Below, in pieces: positions 1-5,588 of a stretch of 7,888 nt of DNA. Source of the DNA: Butyrivibrio sp. UBA3740 (GTDB lineage: Bacteria > Bacillota > Clostridia > Lachnospirales > Lachnospiraceae); NCBI GenBank assembly GCA_002372465.1, contig DFGW01000159.1, forward strand, positions 1 through 7,888, read 5' to 3'. Both the position numbers and the translations under genes were made by a program. Position 1 is the stretch's first letter. The number at the start of each line of letters is the position of its first letter. Under the pieces are notes generated by a model, which saw only the letters and a list, made by a program, of their open reading frames with translations, did no database searches and was not told the DNA's origin.

Positions 1-723
1 ATCCATGAGGGAATCTGCCTCCACTCCCCTAAGCTCAAGGGATGTAAAGCCGGGAGTGTCGATTATAAAGGTCTCTTTATCCTCATCCGAAAGCTCTTTT
101 ACAATAAATATCTCTGAGCGGCGGGTGGTGTTGCGCCCCCTGTCAATCTTCCTGCTAAGTTCCCCTGTCTGCATGTCCGCGTCGGGAACCAGCTTATTTA
201 AAAGAGATGACTTACCAACTCCGCTTGGTCCGGCAAGAGCCGTGGTCTTTCCCTTTAAAAGAGCCTTAAGCTCATCAAGACCCTTCTCCTCCTTGACGGA
301 GACAAAAAGTACATGGTAGCCGCATTTCTCATAGGCATCGTGGAGCTCTTTTGCCTCCTCTTTGGTTGCTATGTCCTGCTTGTTGAAGCAGATGATCACA
401 GGAATACCAAGCTGCCTCATCATGATAAGGTACCGGTCCAGAAGGTTGTAGTTGGGGTCCGGTTTTACAATAGCAAACAAAATAACCGCCTGGTCAACGT
501 TGGCGACAGGCGGTCTGTAAAGGCTGTTCTGGCGAGGCAGGACATCAGTGAGATTCCCCAGCCTCTTATCTTCGTCAATTATCTCAATTTCTACGTTATC
601 GCCTACTATGGGTTTTATTCCGGATTTTCTGAAGATCCCTTTGGCCTTACATTCATAGATGATGGCTCCTTTGGTCTCCACGTAATAGAACCCGGCGATG
701 CCCTTGATGATCCTTCCACGCAT
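1..723 (-). CDS. rsgA: Ribosome small-subunit-dependent GTPase RsgA (YloQ/YjeQ), C-terminus cut by window edge
   Basis: RsgA is a cytoplasmic GTPase that checks late 30S subunit maturation and is stimulated by the small subunit. 241 codons are visible. Residues 1-75 fit the N-terminal OB-fold (IIKGIAGFYYV, VGDNVEIE). The GTPase motifs come in the permuted order that defines the family: G4 NKQD at 114-117, G5-like VSVK at 141-144, P-loop GPSGVGKS at 165-172, switch I GRNTTR at 196-201, and G3 DTPGF at 222-226. The C-terminal Zn-binding domain of the usual ~290-300 residue protein lies beyond base 1. The ATG at 723 is the only reasonable start. It sits 6 nt after the prkC stop in the same frame, so translation is probably coupled. 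Oddity: residue 198 is Asn (AAC, bases 132-130) where characterised homologues have His. The identification is secure; only the consequence of that substitution is open. Confidence 0.98.
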   Translation of the reverse strand, partial: MRGRIIKGIAGFYYVETKGAIIYECKAKGIFRKSGIKPIVGDNVEIEIIDEDKRLGNLTDVLPRQNSLYRPPVANVDQAVILFAIVKPDPNYNLLDRYLIMMRQLGIPVIICFNKQDIATKEEAKELHDAYEKCGYHVLFVSVKEEKGLDELKALLKGKTTALAGPSGVGKSSLLNKLVPDADMQTGELSRKIDRGRNTTRRSEIFIVKELSDEDKETFIIDTPGFTSLELRGVEADSLMD

Positions 724-729
724 ATGGGC

Positions 730-2781
730 TTAGTTCTCCTGAGTGAATGTCACTGCTCTTGTCACTGTGTACTCAACGGACTCTCCACCTGTTGTCTCCC
801 CTGTATCAGGGTTTGTGGTGGTTGGAGTTGTTGCCGTATAAACAAAGGTAATGGTACCTGTAGGAGCAGTTATTCCCTTGTAGGTGCCCTGTACAGGAAA
901 ATCAGAAGTTGTGGTACTAAGAAGTGTGGTTCCGTCAGAGGTAACAAGAGTAACCTTGACAGGAATACCGTAGTTATAATTCTCACCCTCTGTAGGTGCT
1001 GAAATATCTGCATTATAGCTGTAGGTAACTGTGGCAGGACCTGTGGACAGCTCCATGTTGATAACAGTTCCGGCTGAAACGGAAGTCTGGGCAGCAATAC
1101 TCTGGGCACAGATAAGACCTGTGAGATTGGAATCCTCATTGGAGGTCTCAACTACCTTTCCGGCAACAAGACCGGCCTCAACCAGAGTGATGACCGCATC
1201 CTCAGAGCTCATGCCGATGATATTGGGCACGGTAACCTGACCGTCAGACTTAGCTGTGGAAACTTCTGTGGTAGCAGCTGATGCCACGTTATAGCTTGAT
1301 CCGTCACTTACAACAACTGTAACGGTTGCTCCGCTCTTAGCTCTTTCGCCTGCTGCAGGAGAAGTTGAAACAACTGTGTCCTTGGCAGCTGTATTGGCAG
1401 AGTCCGCCTGTTTCTTGACTTCAAAGCCCTTGTCATCGTGGAGGATTGAAACTGCTTCGGCGTAGGTCTTGCCGGTTACATCCGGAACCTGGATCCCTTC
1501 TGTTGTCTCTATGGCCTGAGCAACGCTTGAGGTCTCTGCTCCCGAATCCCCTGTTGTATCCTCAGAGGATCCGAATATTCCAAGGCTTCTTCCAAGAAGA
1601 ATTATCACTATAAAACCAACCAGGACTGCTGAGATAATGGCCATGATGATGGTCATCTTCTCAATCTTGGAGGTATTGTTATTATTGTTAGAGGAAGAGC
1701 TTGATCTGCGCCTGTCTCTGCTCTGGTCGTAATCGTACAGGTCATCGTCGTAGTCTCTTCTCTTACGATTTCTGTCTCTGTCGTAATCGTCGTAGTGGTC
1801 GTCCCTGTCGTAGTCCTTTATGACATCAGACTTAAGCCTCATCTGCTCGGTATCGGAAAGCCTTCCCGTAGAACCGCCGTGAAGCTCATCCATCTCTTCT
1901 TCAGAGGCTACTCTCGTGGCATTTTCCTCATCGGGATTGACCAGTGAAACAAAGTCCTTATCAGGAGTTATCAGCGATCTCTTAAGGTCTGCAATGAGCT
2001 CTGCAGCACTCTGATAACGTCTGTCGGGGCTCTTCTGGCAGCACTTGAGCACGATCTTCTCAACGCTTACCGGTATCTCTTCGTTGAACTCAGCAGGGCT
2101 TGGAAGCTCCTCCTGAATATGCTTTATTGCTATGGCAACTGTTGTGTCGCCGTTAAAAGGAACACGTCCTGTAAGCATCTCAAAGAGTGTGATACCCAGG
2201 GAATAAATATCGCTCTTGGCATCGCTGTAGCCGCCCCTTGCCTGCTCAGGGGATGTGTAATGAACAGATCCCATGACATTGGAAGTAATGGTGTTACTGG
2301 TGGCAGCCTTGGCGATACCAAAGTCTGTAACCTTAACCTTACCTTCCTTGGAGATCATGATGTTCTGAGGTTTAATGTCCCTGTGGATGATGCCGTTGTT
2401 ATGGGCAGCCTCCAGTCCCATTGCCACCTGTATGGCAATGCTGACAGCCTCTTTTACTGAAAGCCTTGACTTCTTCTCAATGTATTTCTTGAGAGTGATA
2501 CCATCAACCAGCTCCATTACAATGTAGTTGATGCCATCCTCATCCCCAACGTCATACACATTAACGGTGTTTGGATGAAGGAGTCCTGCGGTAGACTGAG
2601 CCTCTACCCTGAACTTTGACACAAAGTTCTCGTTCTCGGAAAACTCCTGCTTGAGCACCTTTACCGCAACAAGCCTGTTCAGCTTATGATCTTTTGCCTT
2701 ATATACATCGGACATTCCGCCGGTACCGATCTTCTCCAGTACCTCATAGCGATCCCCGATCACCATACCAATCTTAACCAT
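730..2781 (-). CDS. prkC: Transmembrane PASTA-domain Ser/Thr protein kinase (PrkC/PknB/Stk family)
   Basis: 683-residue membrane kinase that phosphorylates Ser/Thr on cytoplasmic targets. In characterised relatives it senses muropeptides or lipid II through extracellular PASTA repeats. The kinase domain spans about 12-270: glycine loop GTGGMS at 19-24, catalytic Lys41 (VAVKVLK), Glu60 in helix C, HRDIKPQN from His133 with catalytic Asp135, DFG at 153-155, activation-loop threonines (161, 164, 166, 176), and SPE at 177-179. All catalytic residues are present. An Asp/Tyr/Arg-rich tract (322-359) and a Ser/Asn run (360-369) lead to one membrane helix (about 377-397). Outside the cell are two PASTA units (about 430-494 and 515-582), then a Thr-rich beta-type extension (583-683) I cannot name. 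The ATG at 2781 is chosen for a strong GGAGG 5 nt upstream; Met6 has no such site. It overlaps prpC by 8 nt, matching the known kinase-phosphatase pairing. Confidence 0.98.
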   Translation of the reverse strand: MVKIGMVIGDRYEVLEKIGTGGMSDVYKAKDHKLNRLVAVKVLKQEFSENENFVSKFRVEAQSTAGLLHPNTVNVYDVGDEDGINYIVMELVDGITLKKYIEKKSRLSVKEAVSIAIQVAMGLEAAHNNGIIHRDIKPQNIMISKEGKVKVTDFGIAKAATSNTITSNVMGSVHYTSPEQARGGYSDAKSDIYSLGITLFEMLTGRVPFNGDTTVAIAIKHIQEELPSPAEFNEEIPVSVEKIVLKCCQKSPDRRYQSAAELIADLKRSLITPDKDFVSLVNPDEENATRVASEEEMDELHGGSTGRLSDTEQMRLKSDVIKDYDRDDHYDDYDRDRNRKRRDYDDDLYDYDQSRDRRRSSSSSNNNNNTSKIEKMTIIMAIISAVLVGFIVIILLGRSLGIFGSSEDTTGDSGAETSSVAQAIETTEGIQVPDVTGKTYAEAVSILHDDKGFEVKKQADSANTAAKDTVVSTSPAAGERAKSGATVTVVVSDGSSYNVASAATTEVSTAKSDGQVTVPNIIGMSSEDAVITLVEAGLVAGKVVETSNEDSNLTGLICAQSIAAQTSVSAGTVINMELSTGPATVTYSYNADISAPTEGENYNYGIPVKVTLVTSDGTTLLSTTTSDFPVQGTYKGITAPTGTITFVYTATTPTTTNPDTGETTGGESVEYTVTRAVTFTQEN
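736..740 (-). promoter_or_regulatory. Shine-Dalgarno for rsgA inside the prkC 3' end
   Basis: AGGAG on the minus strand lies within the last codons of prkC (the Gln-Glu-Asn end). It is 12 nt upstream of the rsgA ATG at 723, a rather long spacer. It overlaps kinase coding sequence, which fits translational coupling across the 6-nt gap. Confidence 0.6.
1675..1704 (-). repeat. Ser5-Asn5 homopolymer run in PrkC linker
   Basis: Codes five serines followed by five asparagines (kinase residues 360-369), just before the predicted membrane helix. The Asn codons form an AAT/AAC trinucleotide-like run. It is probably a flexible spacer. Confidence 0.6.
1705..1818 (-). repeat. Low-complexity Asp/Tyr/Arg-coding tract in the prkC juxtamembrane region
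   Basis: Bases coding kinase residues 322-359. The DNA repeats short units around TCGTAGT and TCGTAAT (plus strand), imperfectly and without a constant period. The protein alternates acidic, Tyr and Arg residues (DYDRDD, DDYDRDR, RRDYDDD). It lies between the kinase domain and the membrane helix, so it should be cytoplasmic and probably disordered. Degenerate repeats of this kind can change length by slippage, though nothing here shows that they do. Confidence 0.6.
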
Positions 2782-3535
2782 CTATTCCTCCATCGCGGGA
2801 ATTATCGTCCGCAAAAGGCTCAATAAGAATAACAGCTATGTTGTCTTTGCCTCCGTTGTTGTTGGCCTTTTCAACAAGCTTCTGCGCCTTCTCGATAATA
2901 TCTCTCTGACCGCTTACGATCATGCGGATGTCCTCATCCTCTATCATGTTTGTAAGTCCGTCGGAGCACATGAGAACAATGTCCCCACGATTTAATTCCA
3001 CATTAAAAAAGTCGATGTCTACTGTTTCAGTGGCACCGATAGCCCTGGTGATAATATTCTTGTCCAGATGAGTTCTTGCTGTCTCTCTGTCTATACCACC
3101 CATGCGGACCATCTCTTCAACAAGAGAATGATCCCTTGTTATCTGTGTGATCTTATCATTGATCACATATAATCTTGAATCGCCCACATTGGCAACCTGG
3201 AGATATCTTCCAAGCAGAGTTGCAGCCACAACTGTGGTTCCCATTCCAAAGAGGTTTGGGTTCTCAGAGGCCTTCTCCCTGAGCTTCTTGTTGGCGATCT
3301 TAATAGCATTCTCCAAAATCTTTACAGGGCTCTGCTCAAAAGACTTTTCGATCTCCTCCACCATGGTATCAACGGTAAATCTTGAAGCATAATCTCCTGC
3401 ATTATGGCCTCCCATACCGTCAGCAACGATAAACACGTTGGAAAGATTTCCAATCCTGGTGTCTGAGGAAAAGACATAATCCTGATTCAGTTTTCTCTTT
3501 TTTCCTATATCCGTTACGGAAAAAGTCTTAAGCAA
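2774..3535 (-). CDS. prpC: PP2C-family Ser/Thr phosphatase (PrpC/Stp), partner of PrkC
   Basis: Metal-dependent cytoplasmic phosphatase that removes phosphate from PrkC and its substrates. With the start used here it is 253 residues, a normal size for bacterial Stp/PrpC. PP2C motifs in order: TDIG with RKLNQD at 14-19, VADGMGGH with metal-binding Asp39/Gly40, GMGTT at 97-101, ANVGDSR at 115-121, TRDHS at 133-137, ITRAIG at 162-167, CSDGL with Asp192, and GGKDNIA with Asp231. All expected metal ligands are present. Start choice: the longest frame begins with GTG at 3580, which lacks a Shine-Dalgarno and adds 15 residues not expected in the family. TTG at 3535 has GGAG 6 nt upstream and gives MLKTFSVTDIG, close to family N-termini I recall. 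The start is therefore likely but not certain. The gap from rlmN is 64 nt (19 nt if GTG is used). Confidence 0.95.
   Translation of the reverse strand: MLKTFSVTDIGKKRKLNQDYVFSSDTRIGNLSNVFIVADGMGGHNAGDYASRFTVDTMVEEIEKSFEQSPVKILENAIKIANKKLREKASENPNLFGMGTTVVAATLLGRYLQVANVGDSRLYVINDKITQITRDHSLVEEMVRMGGIDRETARTHLDKNIITRAIGATETVDIDFFNVELNRGDIVLMCSDGLTNMIEDEDIRMIVSGQRDIIEKAQKLVEKANNNGGKDNIAVILIEPFADDNSRDGGIDG
2787..2791 (-). promoter_or_regulatory. Shine-Dalgarno for prkC embedded in the prpC C-terminal codons
   Basis: GGAGG on the minus strand, 5 nt upstream of the prkC ATG at 2781. These bases also code the Gly-Gly near the phosphatase C-terminus. The prpC stop (2776-2774) lies downstream of the kinase start, giving an 8-nt overlap. 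This arrangement should tie kinase translation to phosphatase translation, and it favours the 2781 start over Met6. Confidence 0.75.
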
Positions 3536-3541
3536 GTGGGT

Positions 3542-3545
3542 CTCC
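3542..3545 (-). promoter_or_regulatory. Shine-Dalgarno supporting a TTG start for prpC
   Basis: GGAG on the minus strand, 6 nt upstream of TTG at 3535-3533, inside the longer GTG-started frame. The sequence before GTG 3580 is a T-run with no purine-rich site at a usable distance. This site therefore decides in favour of the shorter protein. Confidence 0.55.
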
Positions 3546-3599
3546 GTTCCTTTCCCTGTCAGTAAGATTGTTTTACTCACGGAAAAAAAGCAGGTGGTA

Positions 3600-4652
3600 C
3601 TAATTCTCTTCCAAATGACGCCTTCTTAGCTGTCCGCAGGCGCCATCTATATCCCTGCCCATTTCTCTTCTAATAGTAACATTTATATGGCTTTTTTCAA
3701 GTTTATTTTTGAAGGCCACAGCCCCGGTCCTGTCTGTAGGCTTAAATGACCTCTCCTTGATAGGATTTACCGGGATAAGGTTCACCACCGCATTGAGTCC
3801 CTTAAGGAGCTGACTTAGCTCTTTTGCATCCTCATCGGTATCGTTGACTCCGGCCACAAGGGCATACTCAAAGGTCAGCTGACGACCAGTCTTATCAAAA
3901 TAATCCCTGCAGGCACCGATAACCTCGCTTATGGAGTAGGTGTTGGCTATAGGCATAAGCTCTTTTCTCTTAGCATCATTAGATGCATGAAGGGAAAGCG
4001 CCAGGTTGATGGAAAGGTCCTCCTCTGCCAGCTCATAGATCTTTGGCACGATTCCGCAGGTGGACACGGTCAGGTTCCTCTGGCTTAAGTTCATGCCGTT
4101 CTCGTCGGTAAGGAGCGTGATGAACCTAAGGAGATTGTCGTAGTTGTCCAGGGGCTCTCCGCTTCCCATGACAACGACCCTGTGGACCTTCTCTCCGGTA
4201 ATATTTGAAATAGCATAGATCTGGTCAAGCATCTCGGAGGGCTTAAGGTTCCTCTCAACACCGTCCAGGGTAGAGGCGCAGAACTTACACCCCATTCGGC
4301 ACCCCACCTGGGATGAGATGCACACGCTCACTCCGAACTTATACTTCATAAAGACGCTCTCGATGACATTGCCATCGGCAAGAGCGAAAAGAAATTTCTT
4401 AGTGTCGTCAAGCTTTGACTCCTGCACCTGTACTGCCTTAAGGCTGGTGTATTCAAAACTCTCGCAAAGCTTCTCCTTCAGGGACTTGGGGATGTTGGTC
4501 ATCTCGTCATAGCTTCTTGCCTGCTTAACATGCATCCATTCATAGAGCTGTTTTGCCCGAAATGCCGGCTGACCCAGGGCCTTTATTGCCTCCGTCAGTT
4601 CCTGAAGGGTCAAGGATTTTATGTCTTTTTTATCGTCTGCTACAGTGCTCAT
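3600..4652 (-). CDS. rlmN: Dual-specificity RNA methyltransferase RlmN (23S rRNA A2503 / tRNA A37 C2-methyltransferase)
   Basis: Radical-SAM enzyme that methylates C2 of adenosine 2503 in 23S rRNA and A37 in some tRNAs, using two SAM molecules and a methyl-Cys intermediate. It is 350 residues, typical of the family. The 4Fe-4S cluster motif is C118-x3-C122-x2-C125 (CRMGCKFC). The SAM-binding GEP motif is at 165-167 (MGSGEPLDNYDN). The methyl-accepting Cys339 lies in DIDGACGQL, with Glu98 in the VIES motif. The N-terminal helical accessory region (about 10-65) includes AFRAKQLYEWMH. RlmN, not Cfr, is favoured by the motif set and the housekeeping neighbourhood. The ATG at 4652 has GGGAG (4663-4659) 6 nt upstream. 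The gap to the GNAT stop is 18 nt, and the kinase/phosphatase pair follows downstream, as in many Firmicutes. Confidence 0.98.
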   Translation of the reverse strand: MSTVADDKKDIKSLTLQELTEAIKALGQPAFRAKQLYEWMHVKQARSYDEMTNIPKSLKEKLCESFEYTSLKAVQVQESKLDDTKKFLFALADGNVIESVFMKYKFGVSVCISSQVGCRMGCKFCASTLDGVERNLKPSEMLDQIYAISNITGEKVHRVVVMGSGEPLDNYDNLLRFITLLTDENGMNLSQRNLTVSTCGIVPKIYELAEEDLSINLALSLHASNDAKRKELMPIANTYSISEVIGACRDYFDKTGRQLTFEYALVAGVNDTDEDAKELSQLLKGLNAVVNLIPVNPIKERSFKPTDRTGAVAFKNKLEKSHINVTIRREMGRDIDGACGQLRRRHLEEN

Positions 4653-4670
4653 GACAGTCTCCCAAATACT

Positions 4671-5582
4671 TTATTTCATCTCCCTGAAAGCTTTTTCTCT
4701 TTGCTTGTCATAGTCTGAGGTGGCGGCTGTAAATGTAGCCACCTGAAAGATTGTAGCAGGAATCTGTAATTTTTCCAGCAGTTTTTCAGAAAACCGTGTC
4801 TCACATCTGATAAGTATATGCTCAGTGCCCCGTATAAAGTCCTCGGCATGGTACAGAGCTGCACGGATAAGCTTTTCTGCGTCATTATCGTCTTTTGCAA
4901 GAAAAAGGAATGGGTAACGTGTATTGCCACTTCCACCGGTAAGCAGGACTCCTCGCACTTCACTTCCCTTCATGATAAAGAAGCTCAGCTTGTCATCTGC
5001 AGCCCTTAGATATTGTCCGAAGTTCTCAGGAACTTTTGCAGAAAAGAGCTTTCTTAGCATATCCCCGCTCTCGGCCCTGTCATAGGCTGACAGATCCTTT
5101 AAGGCCACCACCTCAGGATCATTTGCCGCAGCCTCATTTTCTTTTTCATCCTTCATAAGAAGACCCGACATGCTCCGCATAGAGGTCTGCCATTCAGAAA
5201 AGGCCTCATCCTCTGCCTTAAATACGTCGTTGCGGAAAAACCTTTCCGGATCCCACAAAAGGCCGCAGTCCACGTATTCCTCTGTAATGCGTACCGATAC
5301 ATATCCAAAGCCTCTCCCCTTGGCCTCCTCAAAGGCAAGCTCCATAAGGTGGCTCCCGATACCATTTCCCCGGTACTCCGGGGCCACATAGAGCCATTCT
5401 ATGGTGAGCTGGTCTTCCTGGGCGCTGACTACCATTAGAGCAGATGGAATGTCAAAGCCCTCCTCTTCCTGGGTCACCCCCAGGGCAAATGAGCCCGGAA
5501 GCCCTAAAAGATCCAGCGCCTCAAAGGGATCCAGATACATGAACTGATCTTTTAATTTGGAAGCTACCTGAATAGTTTTCAC
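4671..5582 (-). CDS. GNAT-family N-acetyltransferase, apparent tandem with degenerate second half
   Basis: 303-residue predicted cytoplasmic acetyltransferase that would move acetyl from acetyl-CoA to an unknown amine. The N-terminal half carries a clear GNAT motif A: strand TIEWLYVAPEY (60-70), then the CoA-binding loop R71-G-N-G-I-G76 and helix SHLMELAFEEA (77-87). Single-domain GNATs are usually about 140-180 residues. The remaining part (about 155-290) keeps a GNAT-like strand and helix rhythm (SFFIMKGSEVRGVLL, then YPFLFLAK) but lacks the R-x-x-G-x-G loop, so it may be a degenerate second domain. The start is GTG at 5582, 6 nt after the stop of the preceding gene, with GGAGG 11 nt upstream; Met15 has only a weak site. 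Its substrate cannot be read from the sequence. It is not a usual member of the rlmN neighbourhood, and its closeness to the large upstream gene suggests co-expression. Confidence 0.85.
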   Translation of the reverse strand: MKTIQVASKLKDQFMYLDPFEALDLLGLPGSFALGVTQEEEGFDIPSALMVVSAQEDQLTIEWLYVAPEYRGNGIGSHLMELAFEEAKGRGFGYVSVRITEEYVDCGLLWDPERFFRNDVFKAEDEAFSEWQTSMRSMSGLLMKDEKENEAAANDPEVVALKDLSAYDRAESGDMLRKLFSAKVPENFGQYLRAADDKLSFFIMKGSEVRGVLLTGGSGNTRYPFLFLAKDDNDAEKLIRAALYHAEDFIRGTEHILIRCETRFSEKLLEKLQIPATIFQVATFTAATSDYDKQREKAFREMK

Positions 5583-5588
5583 AGTCTG

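Noticed and set aside
313..1002. Plus-strand open frame of 229 codons
   Set aside because: It lies opposite rsgA and the 3' end of prkC, both certain genes on the other strand. It is Cys-rich with no domain, so it is a shadow frame.
2764..2766. Met6 as an alternative prkC start
   Set aside because: The upstream ATG at 2781 has GGAGG at ideal spacing, while Met6 has no ribosome site of its own.
3581..3599. T-run after rlmN as a transcription terminator
   Set aside because: The minus strand has seven T after the rlmN stop, but I find no inverted repeat able to form a stem before it, and prpC starts immediately after.
3600..4652. Cfr-type antibiotic-resistance methyltransferase instead of RlmN
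   Set aside because: The housekeeping neighbourhood, length and motif set (MGSGEP, DIDGACGQL) fit RlmN, and nothing points to a resistance context.
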